From: Nocardioides daphniae
GTDB taxonomy: Bacteria > Actinomycetota > Actinomycetes > Propionibacteriales > Nocardioidaceae
Assembly: GCF_004777465.1 (NCBI RefSeq)
Contig: NZ_CP038462.1
Span: 1,922,001 to 1,986,000 of the forward strand
Direction of reading: 5' to 3'
Length of the DNA: 64,000 bases
Shown here piece after piece: positions 51,601-60,174 of this stretch. The position numbers were made by a program, and so were the translations under genes. The notes beneath the pieces are model-generated. The model worked only from the letters and a program-made list of their open reading frames with translations, was not told the origin of the DNA and made no database searches. Every line of letters begins with the position of its first letter. Positions within the stretch are counted from its first letter, which is position 1.

Positions 51601-51992
51601 CGGCCATCATGAAGGAGCTGGCCACGGCGTCATACCAAGCAGGGCCGCTTCGAGACCATCCGCATCTTCTCGAGGCTGTCGACCTGGCAACGATGAACCT
51701 GGAGGCCCGGGTGGCGACACGACGCAACGACCTGGCGCAGGAGAATGCCGCGTTCATCGCGACCCGCCGCGCCTCCTTCACCGAGGTGCACGAGCGCCGC
51801 ATGCGCGCAATCCGCGCTCGGCTCCAGACCCACATCGATCGCGGTCAAGCGAAGATGCTTCCGCTCGCCGAGGGCAAGCTCCGTAAGGAGCAGGCCCGAT
51901 ACGAAGCCCAGATCGCGGGCCTCGAGTCGGCTGCCGCGCCGTCCCTGACCACCGACGACCTGGCTGTCTGCGTCGTGGAGGTCGCCGGATGA
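48648..51992 (+). CDS. SNF2-family DNA helicase/translocase
   Basis: Intact 1,114-residue SF2 protein. About 200 N-terminal residues of unknown type precede the motor: Walker A IADEVGLGKTIEAGLVWTEM, DEAH box in LSIIDEAHAFRNSDT, motif III LSATPVNLRNRDLFN, then the C-terminal helicase lobe with LLLASKVASEGLDFE and QRIGRIDRIGQVEKK. About 300 residues with a coiled-coil end follow. The overall plan is like RapA and the SNF2 motors of defence systems. Its stop overlaps the start of the SF1 helicase gene. No methylase or nuclease domain is recognised. In a defence island it probably remodels or travels along foreign DNA. Confidence 0.85.
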   Translation: MAIPDALVVSSTHGYHPVTTELEDVLRAGAFQQLLVLGPGVNDVVDLVNETRIVASPPVQLPQGIYWFSGIEPSVVLSVTSGTSPGPSVAAPSDEVLNGSPLDNALGWVDAIWDDAAPVSKPRFAVGEDVLVDSTGQDGVIRPGRRYVSGSWLYNVFAGGQTVRRTEDSLSQRPTVDDASTWVAGQPVPPKRFAATLTRAKLEGHFTDTMFSFRATRTLFRPYQFKPVQKLLDTGSLRLLIADEVGLGKTIEAGLVWTEMEARRQADRVLIVCPSSLVEKWKREMEDRFGFLLVELDNPGLADLLERLETDRLPRRVAYISSIERLRVWDGIERATELGLQFDLSIIDEAHAFRNSDTKSYELGEQLQDWSDALVMLSATPVNLRNRDLFNLLSLLVPGEFEDVESLERRIAPNAVLNRLTKSLTDPTVTNAERRSWLAELEKDVFGSILTMRPDFQVLRQTLAPDRLDAAGAVTVKRLCAELHGLSAQVTRSRKIDVQEEKPLREPHRIDVAFDATEVKFYEAYFQWCVDRAALSGTPLNFSMQMPLRLAGSCLPEAARYVLEWGHSDDIESEEADVPATKRSDLAPGPELTKAARALTSDTKYKQLVTAVTDLMAQNKQAILFTFSRRTLRYLEDRLGRDFRVGVLHGGVPKHRRERIMTNFRRGEFDLLLASKVASEGLDFEFCSAVINYDLPWNPMEVEQRIGRIDRIGQVEKKIGVLNFHTPGTIETDIIERVMERIEVFEHSIGELEPILESEWRNVEKLLFDFTLSPDQRRLRTEQAIQAIEMQAKDREFIESAAPMLVSSDGAEIDGLERDLLASGRYVGQAELALLVEDWAETYGGSARRDGSILRLRGNEELADHVQTLVRTGERSTIEVQELGAQLRSEHDIVVSLDQEYSRTSDVPLLTATHPLTRAAVGTPGHRHGRFTLLRMTSSSAGVRPGNYLALLAVVHWNGVRPIHEVWSSAIDLTNLSEAGDALGAAIMKELATASYQAGPLRDHPHLLEAVDLATMNLEARVATRRNDLAQENAAFIATRRASFTEVHERRMRAIRARLQTHIDRGQAKMLPLAEGKLRKEQARYEAQIAGLESAAAPSLTTDDLAVCVVEVAG

Positions 51993-53995
51993 CGCCCCAC
52001 CCGGAACTTCCTTACGAGCAGGCCAAGAACAAGGAGTACCTCGACAAGCTTGAGAGGAGGCTCCAGCGCAACCCGCTCACCGACGTTGCCCGCAACGTCC
52101 TGTGGATCGACGCTGTCAACCACCAGATCAAGGCCAACGGCTACCACCACCCGCTCCTCGGGCGCGTGGGGTGCGACACCGACGACGAAGAACTGCGGGA
52201 CTTCTACATCGGTTCACGATTCCTGCCGGAGTTGGGCGTGCCGGTCTACAGCTGGGCCGCACCGATCGCACGACTCTTCTTCCAGCCCGATGCCGACGGC
52301 TCCGAGGACGTCGTCGTCCGACGCACCTTTGCCCACAGGTTTACCGACATCAGCGACCTCGACGACGAGTGGGTTCGAGAAGGCGTTGACTCCCCTTTCA
52401 TCAGCAAGGAGTTGAACGTCCCGGCTCCAGCGCCGACCTCGACCAGGCGACGTCGCGCGGCTTCTCCCGCTCCTGCGTCCCATCAGCCTTCGCCGAGCAC
52501 ATCGACGGGCGGGGAGGGAACGCGCTCCGACGCGCCTGCGGCCCCTGACACGTCCACGGTTCGGATTCGGAAGGCCCTGGACATCAGGGAAGGGATGCGC
52601 GCCGAGGAGGCCGTCCTCAAGCGCCTCACCGCTCCACGCCAGGACAAGCTTCAGTCCGTTCTCGCTCTCCTGCAGCCCGACCAGCACGCCCTGGTCTCAT
52701 GGCCGGTCGACGACAGCCTGGTGGTTCAGGGGCATCCTGGCACTGGCAAGACAGTGGTGGCCGCCTACCGTGCCGCCTACCTCGTCAATCCCGTGCTCTA
52801 CGAGGACGAAGGCGCGCTGGCCGCACGCGCCAGCAAGCCTCTGAAGGTGCTGGTCGTCGGCCCCACCGCGGGATATGTCAGCCACGTGGACGGACTCATC
52901 CAGCCACTCGCGGCATTCGACCAGGTGCGCGTCACCCATCTGCACGACCTGATGGCCGAGACGACGGGTCTGAAGGGACCGTGGCCGGGCGCCATCGGGG
53001 GTGAACACAACGATGTCGACGCCCAGGCCCGCATGTTTGCCGAGCGCGCCGCCCGGATCCACGAACAGAACCACCGATGGCGCGAGGGAAACGGCGCCAG
53101 GCGGGAAAACATCAAGACGGTCTACGAGCTGATCCGGCGCAACGGAACGCCGGAACGCCGTTTGGTCGAGGACGCTGACCAGGTCGCGTGGATGGCGAAC
53201 CTTCCGGCGTTCGAGCAAGCGTTCAAGCGACGCTATCTGCCGTTGATGGCACAGTGCCGTCTTGCCTACAACCCGATCCCCGACGGCATGCGCTACGACC
53301 ACATCATCGTCGACGAGGCACAGGATGTGTCTCCCATCGAGTGGAACGTGCTGGACCAGTACCTGCGACGCGACGGTCATTGGACACTGGTCGGCGACAT
53401 GAACCAGCGCCGCTCCGACGTCACATACGGATCGTGGCACGAGATCGCCGACCACCTCGCCCTGGCCGCCGACGGCGAGTTTCGGCCGCAGGTGATGACA
53501 CGCGGCTACCGTTCGACCGGCGCGGTTCTGCGCTTCGCCGACCGCCTCCTGCCTGCCAAGCAGCGCGGCAACCAGACCGTGCAGGCTGACGGCGAGCCGG
53601 TGAAGGTCGATCACGTCACGCGCCCTGAGATGTTGTGGGTGTCTGCTCTGCAAGTCGCCCACCAGCTTGCGACCAAGTACGCCGACGGCTCCACCGCAAT
53701 CATCACCGTCAATCCCGGCGAGATGATGGGTGAGCTGGGCCGCGGCGGTTGGCGACGCAAGGGCTCCGGGTTCCATATCTGGCAGAAGGGCGAGCTGACA
53801 GTTCGACTCTACGCGCCGGAAGACGCCCGCGGCCTCGAGTTCGACGCCGTCGTGGTCGTCGAGCCGGGTGCGTTTCCGGAGAATCTCGGCCGCACAGGGC
53901 AGCTGTACACGAGCCTCACCCGCGCCAACCGAGAACTCGCGGTGATCTGGCACCGCAACATGCCCGACGCGCTACGGCGCGCTGCTCGATCCTGA
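51989..53995 (+). CDS. SF1 helicase (UvrD/HelD-like)
   Basis: Intact 668 residues. The N-terminal ~240 residues are unassigned and contain a Ser/Pro-rich linker (about 145-190). The motor has motif I VVQGHPGTGKTVVAAYRAAY, motif II IIVDEAQDVSPIEW, LVGDMNQRRSDVTYGS, motif IV-like GYRSTGAVLRFAD and motifs V-VI RGLEFDAVVVVEPGAF, LYTSLTRANRELAVIW. The nearest relatives by motif are UvrD/Rep and HelD. It is coupled to the SNF2 gene by ATGA, so the two helicases are made together, an uncommon pairing. A possible terminator hairpin (CACCCC/GGGGTG, 54004-54020) follows. Confidence 0.87.
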   Translation: MTPHPELPYEQAKNKEYLDKLERRLQRNPLTDVARNVLWIDAVNHQIKANGYHHPLLGRVGCDTDDEELRDFYIGSRFLPELGVPVYSWAAPIARLFFQPDADGSEDVVVRRTFAHRFTDISDLDDEWVREGVDSPFISKELNVPAPAPTSTRRRRAASPAPASHQPSPSTSTGGEGTRSDAPAAPDTSTVRIRKALDIREGMRAEEAVLKRLTAPRQDKLQSVLALLQPDQHALVSWPVDDSLVVQGHPGTGKTVVAAYRAAYLVNPVLYEDEGALAARASKPLKVLVVGPTAGYVSHVDGLIQPLAAFDQVRVTHLHDLMAETTGLKGPWPGAIGGEHNDVDAQARMFAERAARIHEQNHRWREGNGARRENIKTVYELIRRNGTPERRLVEDADQVAWMANLPAFEQAFKRRYLPLMAQCRLAYNPIPDGMRYDHIIVDEAQDVSPIEWNVLDQYLRRDGHWTLVGDMNQRRSDVTYGSWHEIADHLALAADGEFRPQVMTRGYRSTGAVLRFADRLLPAKQRGNQTVQADGEPVKVDHVTRPEMLWVSALQVAHQLATKYADGSTAIITVNPGEMMGELGRGGWRRKGSGFHIWQKGELTVRLYAPEDARGLEFDAVVVVEPGAFPENLGRTGQLYTSLTRANRELAVIWHRNMPDALRRAARS

Positions 53996-54296
53996 AAGGG
54001 CGGCACCCCTTGGCGGGGTGGCTCAAGGCCTTCGTTCCAGCGCCTCTTTTCGCAGTACGACGTGCTTCCGGAATCCAGCACCTGCTTCGCCATCGACTCC
54101 CAGGCAGGCGGGTCGACGCCCCTGCTGTCGTCGCTCCGCATCAGCACGCCACGATCTCCTGTCGCCCCGGGCTCGTCGTACGGCCGATATCCGTGCGCGA
54201 TGTACCAAGCTTCTTTTGGCTGCCCAGTCGGCTGCGCACTTGAGGTCGTTCATCATGCCGAGGTGTCCCAGATCAACCTCATCGCCCGAGGGGGCT
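53996..54296. other. Spacer with a hairpin and possible protein fragment
   Basis: Begins with the 6-bp hairpin at 54004-54020. Further on, the minus strand between about 54,230 and 54,020 reads WYIAHGYRPYDEPGATGDR then GVLMRSDDSRGVDPPAWESM, which has the look of real protein but no start, stop or known family. It may be a scrap of a lost gene. No other content is seen. Confidence 0.35.
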
Positions 54297-54713
54297 AGCT
54301 CCACTTCACCGGGGTCATCGACCTCTACTCCCGCCGCGTCGTCGGGTGGCGATGGGCACCAGCCCGACGCCGACCTGGTCATCGACGCCCTCGTCATGGC
54401 GTTCGAGCGACGCCGACCCGACCAGCGCGTCATCGACCACGCCGACCCGAGGATCGGCCTACACCTCGTTGGCCTTCGGCCAACGACTCGAGACCCTCGG
54501 GATCACCGCTTCCTTCGGGTCGACGGGCGACGGCTACGACAGTGCCGCGGTCGAGTCGACCTGGGCCACACTCAAGCGCCAACTGGCATGGATCCACCGC
54601 CGACAGACCTAGCCCTTACGCGGCCTGCTCAGATCGGCGATTTCGACGATATCGAGGCTTCTACAACACCAACCGCATCAAGCAGCGGCGCGGATACCGT
54701 TCCCCTGAGAAAG
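54297..54713 (+). mobile_element. Decayed IS3-type transposase (integrase core fragment)
   Basis: Fragments in several frames spell the C-terminal half of an IS3-family OrfB: HFTGVIDLYSRRVVGWR, LVIDALVMAFERRRPDQRVI, SAYTSLAFGQRLETLGITAS, DSAAVESTWATLKRQLAW and FYNTNRIKQRRGYRSPEK. Catalytic residues of the DDE core are partly present (D in VIDLYSRR, E in VESTW). Multiple indels and the lack of the N-terminal half, OrfA and terminal repeats show it is dead. It lies between the helicase pair and the STAND gene. Confidence 0.7.
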
Positions 54714-54778
54714 GACTCGGATCCCGAAACTCAACGCGTGTGCAGACCCACCGCCTACCTTTGCGGCCGGAACAGCGA

Positions 54779-57700
54779 TCATCCTGCCCCGCCTTCACGT
54801 GCTTCCCTGATCTCGTCTGCTCGAGCGCGGAACACCTCACTCTCGGGATCACCCTTCGCCTCCAGCTCGGCGGCCAGAAAGCTCAGGAACTCCACGAAGG
54901 CGTCATCCTCACTTCCCGGGTCTGCGGCGAGCAGGTGGTCGTAGATGCCGACGACTCGGCGGTAGCAGACCCAGGAACTTTCATCGTCGTCGAGCGCGTC
55001 TGCCAGGACTATCAAGGCGCTGATGAGGACGCGTCGAAGTCCGTTCTCAGCAGGATGACGCTCGACGGCCGTGTCAAGGACGGACACGGCACGCTCTGCG
55101 GGTACGACCGCCTCGGCCCTTTTGCCAGACATGCAGTGCGCCGCAGCAAGCTTGGACAACGTCTCCCCCAGGCGTTCTGCGACCTGGAAGTCCAGTGGAT
55201 GTTGGTCATGCTCCACCGCGTACAGGTCAAGCAGGCGAGTGGACACTTCGACGGCTTCGTGCCACTCCTTCAGACTCAGGTGGGCGTTCCGCAGCAGCGT
55301 GAGATCCAACCATGCGCGAGAGCGGGACGGGCCCCCGTCGGCACCAGCTTCGGCCAGCACCTGCTTGATCCGCAGAGCTCGCGTCAGGTGTTCAACTGCG
55401 TCACGCAGATCCCCGGACTGCACTAGGCATAGGCCCAGAGCGGAATGGCACTCCGCCACGTCCCGCTCCTGGTCCCACTGATCAGGCTGGGGATGCGCCT
55501 CAAGGTGGTCGAGAAGTGAGCGGTAGAGCGAAGCAGCGTCACTCCACCTGCTGCTGGACATTGCTTTCAGGGCGATCTTCCGGAGCTCCAGCCGGTTCAC
55601 TTCCACGATGGTTGACGTCCAGTCGGCGTCCATCAACTCACGAACCGCCAATGGCAGCTCGAGAGGCTCGCCGCTCGCGTACCCGCTGGCCGCAGCCCCC
55701 CGACTCTGGATGTCATCATCGGACAACGTCGACCACGCAGCATCCTGACGCCCCCGGTGGAGCTGCACACTGCCGAGGAGCACACGCTCGCGTGTCAGGT
55801 CCGGTTCGCCGAGTGCGGCCTGCAGACAGCTCTCCGCGTCCATCCACTCTTGTTCACGGATGTGCAGCCCCCGAGCGCGACCAGCCACCCACGCACAGTT
55901 TGCTTGAACGAACTCACTCCCTCGAGATTCGCCGCCGCCTTCCGGTAGCACTCCTTGGCCTCCGATCTCCGACCGAGGTCGTTGAGGAGCTGAGCCCTCG
56001 CCGCCATAGCGTGGCGACGAGAAAGAGTGAGCGTTCATCGCCAGGGACAGGGTTAAGGATCGGGGTCTCGAGTTCTTTCGCTGCAGCTGCTGCAAGGTCA
56101 ACTCGCGTGTCTGACGAGCCGCTCGCTGCATACAGTGACGCGAGAGCAGAGACCCATGAGGAATCAGGATCGGGCGACTCCCGGATGAGGCCTTCGTACA
56201 ACCGCACCGCTTCGTCGCGCCCGGCCCGAGCTTCCTCCCATTGGCCAAGCCTCTCCTGCCCCTCGGCCAATCGACATACGAGCGTGGCGCGAAGCGACCG
56301 GTCCACGTCCACGTCCATATCTGCGAGCAGGGCTTGCAGCACGGCCACGGCCTCCCGCCGCATCAAGGCAGGCGTCTCGAGCCCACATGCCGCCATGACG
56401 TCCTCGCCGACGTTGGCCCGCTCAAGCTCGTCACTCTGCTCCAACCACAGCTCGGCCCAGCGTGCTCCTCCCACCGCCCCACCTGCGAGGAGCGCCGGCG
56501 CGATGTCACGTACTCGCTGGAACATGAGCGCCACCGTGGGCAACGCAGGCCGGTCCACGAACGCCCTGAGCGCGTGAGCAGTACATGTGCCTGCGCGTGA
56601 GGTCCGCAGACAGAGGCGAGGGCGTCGACGTTGGCCAGGAGGACTCCGACCTCCGGCTCAGTGACGGTGAGTCGCTTCACCCATTCGAGGCACAGAAGCT
56701 CGACCAGCTCCGCAACCACGGCCTCGGCGACGTGCTCCCGGACCGCACGGGACGCGAGCTGGTGCATGCGCAGACGGCCATCTGACCACGATCCTTGGAG
56801 CTCGACCACGTGGTGGTCGATCAGTCGTTGAACCACCTTCGGCATTCCGTGGCGCCGCTCGAGCGTGTTGCCTCCCGCGACCCAGCCAGCCACCGCATCT
56901 GTGTCCCACAGCCACGTGGGGTGTCCATCAGCGGCTTGCACCGCTGCCACGAGCGCAGCACGCTCCGCCAGCCCATCGGGAAGGCCTTGGCTCGCCTTCG
57001 CGAGTGCCATCCTCCAGGTCGCCGCGATCAACCGGGGGTAGCCACCATGGTCCAGCTCGTCTGCCACCTGGTCCAACGGGGCCTCTGACGCAAACTCCCT
57101 GAGCCACTCCTCAATGGTCAGGGCGTTCGTGGAGATCGTGCCGGCCGCGATGGCCAGCCCCAGGGGATGGTTGCCGACCGCCTGCGCCACGGCATCCAGC
57201 TCCGCATCTGTCGCCGCAGCGAAGGCCGATCGTCCCGTGCGTCCGGCGTGGACGTTGTTCCGGAGGAACTCACGGGCTTCGTCAGGCTGGAACTGTGCGG
57301 CCTCGAAGACCTGGCCGTTGCGGCGCATGCGCGGCGACCGGCTGGTCGTGGTGACCAGCGTCCGGCCGCAGGGGTTCGTCCCTGTCGGAAGAAGATTCGC
57401 AGCGATGAGCGCGTCAGCCTCCGCGTTGTCGAGGACGACCAGCCACCTCCATGGACTCGTCGCAAGGGTGTCCAGGACCGCGCGGGACTCCTGGTCGGGA
57501 GATCGTGACCCTCCTGCAGTGGGCATCAGGCCACGGGCGCGGAGGGCCTCACCGACTTTGCCCAGGGCGTCGTGCACTGCGGCGACGTCAGCGGACTCCA
57601 CCCAGACGAGCAGGGTTTCCCCCTGCCGGGTTCGGAGGGCGTCTTCCATGATCTTGCGTGCGGTGTAGGACTTGCCCAAGCCCGGGCCACCCGTCAGCCA

Positions 57701-58573
57701 CACGCGCCGCTCGCCACTGGTCGCCCAGTGGTGCCCGATCTCGAAGTCGACGAAGCGGCTCTGGTACCCAGGCCCGACGTCCGGCAGCGGCCCGATGTAG
57801 ATCGGCGCGTCGCCAGTCACGTCGTCAGTGTCTTTCCCCCGCCACGACGGCGGGTTGACGAGGGTCTCCGACCGAGCGTCCGGCTCGTCCCAGGTCCATG
57901 TGAGGGAGCGAAGCCTCTCGTCGTCCTCGGTGACGGAGGCAGACACCGGCCCGTCCAACGCCGTGGTGCGGCCGGCGAGGATGCGCTGGGCGACGAGCAC
58001 GACCAGTCGAGCTCCCTGCTTGCGGAACCCTTGACCCGCCGACTTGCCTGAGCACTTCCGGTTGGCACGCGCCGTCCACCGCATCGTGGCGAAGTCGGCT
58101 GTGCTGCCGGGGACGGGAATGTCTCTTGCGACCAGGCGACCGCCACCGACATGTGGCCTGATCGGGAGGAGTGACCGAGCTTCACTGGCTTCGATGTTCC
58201 AGTAGATCTGCCCCAGGAGAAGGACGGCCTCCTCGCTCAGGGGACGCGACTTGTTGAGCATCTTCCTGGCGGACTGGTCGGCAGCGACCTGGGTGAGTGC
58301 GAGGTAGAGACCCTCGCGGAGCAGGTCAGCGGTGATGCGTGTGGTGTACCCCATAAGACACGTCAATAGGTCGTCGAGACCCCCCGGAAGCCCCAGACGA
58401 ACCACCGGGTCGTCGTCGACGGTGCCGTTCTCGCTGAGGCCATGCCCCTTCGCCATGGAGTCCAGGAATGCAGCGAGCACCACCACGGCGTCTGCTGTGG
58501 CGGGCGCCTCTCCCAGCACCTCCCTCAGCCCGTGGTCGAGGTCCGCGGTGATCTCCAGCTCAAAGGTGGACAC
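54779..58573 (-). CDS. STAND (NB-ARC-like) ATPase with TPR-like tail (three frameshifts)
   Basis: About 1,264 residues once three single-base losses are restored (near 56,569, 56,025 and 55,905). Residues 1-250 are an unassigned N-terminal domain. The NTPase follows: Walker A VWLTGGPGLGKSYTARKI, Walker B WRWLVVLDNAEADALI, then LVTTTSRSPRMRRNG and NHPLGLAIAAGTIS typical of NB-ARC/STAND modules. The last ~550 residues are helical repeats of TPR type (YRSLLDHLEAHPQPDQW, AECHSALGLCLVQSGDLRDA, EHLTRALRIKQVLAEAG). STAND proteins sense a phage or stress signal through the repeats and trigger an effector. No nuclease, TIR or protease domain is recognised at the N-terminus. It begins with GTG at 58573 without a clear ribosome binding site. 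Confidence 0.75.
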
Positions 58574-58691
58574 GGACCAGATGATGCCAGCGAACAGGGC
58601 TGGGCACGGTAGGCATTGAAGAAGTTGATGCCTCCTGTGCCTGGCCGAAGTGTCTGTCTCACCGAATCACTCAGCAGCTCAGGAGACAGCC

Positions 58692-59183
58692 ATGCAGACC
58701 CCCCAAGCCCACTTCATCGCCTAATTCGCGGCTCGCCGCCCTGGTCGACATCGAGAACCTCCTAATCCAGGACGACCCGCTGAGCAGCCGCGAGGCCGGG
58801 ACTCTCCTCACCATCGTGCGGGGACACCTCGGAGCCGTCCCCACCACACCCGCACCGCGACGGGTCCGAGCATCCTGCGGCGACATGCGGCGGCGCTGAG
58901 CAGCTTCGGAGGCGGCCTCACCCTGGTCGAGAGTTCGCCGGACGCGGCGGACATCGCCCTGATCGAGGCCGGGCGTGTACTCGCCGAGGCAGGCGTGACC
59001 GACCTGGTCGTCGTCAGCGGCGACCACGCGTTCGTCGAGCTCGCCGAGGTCGCTCGTGTGCACGTCCTCGCGCAACCCGGCAAGCTGAGCCGTCGCCTAC
59101 GGCTGGCCGCGACCAGCGTCACGCTCCTCCCTGACCACCGCGTCGCTGCAGCACAGGCGCTGACCGAGAGGGCAGGAGCATGA
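58692..59183 (+). CDS. NYN-domain (PIN-like) ribonuclease (two frameshifts)
   Basis: About 163 residues. RLAALVDIENLLIQDD at the start carries the first NYN-type acidic residue, and ESSPDAADIALIEAGRVLAE and DLVVVSGDHAFVELAEVA carry the others. This is the metal-dependent RNase fold related to PIN domains. AGGAGA precedes the ATG at 58692. The C run after MQT has one extra base (otherwise a stop follows at 58,722), and one base is missing near 58,870. Its stop overlaps the ATG of the KH-domain gene, so the two are co-translated. It probably cleaves RNA; the target is unknown. Confidence 0.7.
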
Positions 59184-59737
59184 GCTCCGCAGTGTTGGAC
59201 CCGATCATGTTCGGTGCCGCGGTCTTCATCGTCGTGGCGGTCCTCGTGGCCGTCACCCGCAAGCGACCACAGTCCACGCATCTCGTCGGCCTCCCTGCCG
59301 ACCTACGCCGCCGTTACTCCCGGCACATCAGGCAGCGCATGGTCGAGCGAGGCGTCAGCAGGGACGAGGTCGAGGCCACGCTCGCGACCCCGGACCGGAT
59401 GGAGCACGACCTCGCCCAGGCGAGCATGCGGTTCGAGAAAGACTTCCATGAGCGCATCCTCAAGGTGTGGGTGGTGCGTGAGCCCCACGCGGCGTGGCCG
59501 CCCACGGCCGAAGTCGTCCTGAAGACGACCGCATGGGTGCACACCACCAGGTTCGAGGTGCCGTCGGAGTGTGTCGGCAGGCTGATCGGACGTCAGGGCG
59601 CCACGATCCGAAGCATCCGTGAGTCCACCGGTGCCCGGGTCTGGATCGACGACAACGTCGTGCACCTGAGCGCCGACAACCGCCGCCCCTTCGAACAGGC
59701 CAAGCACCGTATCCATGAGCTCATCCGGAGCGCATGA
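59180..59737 (+). CDS. Membrane-anchored DUF4258-KH domain protein
   Basis: Intact 185 residues. One N-terminal membrane helix (MFGAAVFIVVAVLVAVTRKR) is followed by a DUF4258-like segment (RHIRQRMVERGVSRDEVEAT, FHERILKVWVVREP) and a C-terminal KH RNA-binding domain whose GxxG loop is GRQG in VGRLIGRQGATIRSIRE. This combination would hold RNA at the inner face of the membrane. It overlaps the NYN nuclease gene by 4 bases, so the pair probably works as RNA binder plus RNase. It lies just upstream of pglW. Confidence 0.75.
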   Translation: MSSAVLDPIMFGAAVFIVVAVLVAVTRKRPQSTHLVGLPADLRRRYSRHIRQRMVERGVSRDEVEATLATPDRMEHDLAQASMRFEKDFHERILKVWVVREPHAAWPPTAEVVLKTTAWVHTTRFEVPSECVGRLIGRQGATIRSIRESTGARVWIDDNVVHLSADNRRPFEQAKHRIHELIRSA

Positions 59738-59771
59738 ACCCCTGGCCAGCGCCGGCAACTACCATCCCCCA

Positions 59772-60086
59772 ATGGACACTCCTCTCTTCGGCGACGACGT
59801 GCCCTCGAGTCCCCCCACCAGCAACCCCGCCCCGGCCCAAATCGCGGACTGGCAGGTCGACCTGCTCCGCAACGCGTTGGACGCCCGCGGCCTCACCGAC
59901 CAGCAGGCCCGAAAGAGCCTCATCGAGCAGCACGCCGGTCGCCCTCTTGCCTCCCTTCGGCATCTCACCTCCGAGGAGGCGCTGCGGGTGATCAGCTCGC
60001 TCGGGCGCGACGCTGGCAGGACGCAGCGCAGCGAGGGTTCCCTCTGGGACGAGCGTGAGGACGACACCTGGATCGACCGGCTCTGA
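59772..60086 (+). CDS. Small protein upstream of pglW, function unknown
   Basis: 104 residues, mainly helical, with a Pro-rich start (DVPSSPPTSNPAPAQIADWQ), a central ALDARGLTDQQARKSLIEQ and LTSEEALRVISSLGRD, and an acidic end. No domain is recognised. The ATG at 59772 lacks a good ribosome binding site; an in-frame ATG at 59715 inside the KH gene is possible. It is 88 bases before pglW on the same strand and may be part of that operon. Confidence 0.55.
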   Translation: MDTPLFGDDVPSSPPTSNPAPAQIADWQVDLLRNALDARGLTDQQARKSLIEQHAGRPLASLRHLTSEEALRVISSLGRDAGRTQRSEGSLWDEREDDTWIDRL

Positions 60087-60174
60087 GCCGATTCACCGTC
60101 GAACCACCCACACCACCCGTCCCATCTGGATAGGGTTGGCGCACGCCCAGGACCAGCAGAGGAACAACCCACCG

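Noticed and set aside
48648..53995. Assignment of the helicase pair to DISARM, on the basis of an SNF2 protein
   Set aside because: DrmA, DrmB, DrmC and a DISARM methylase are not present, and the second gene is an SF1 helicase not known from that system.
53996..54296. Minus-strand protein-like stretch (WYIAHGYRPYDEPG...) as a gene
   Set aside because: No start, stop or family; its frame runs on into the antisense of the SF1 helicase gene. Mentioned only as a possible scrap.
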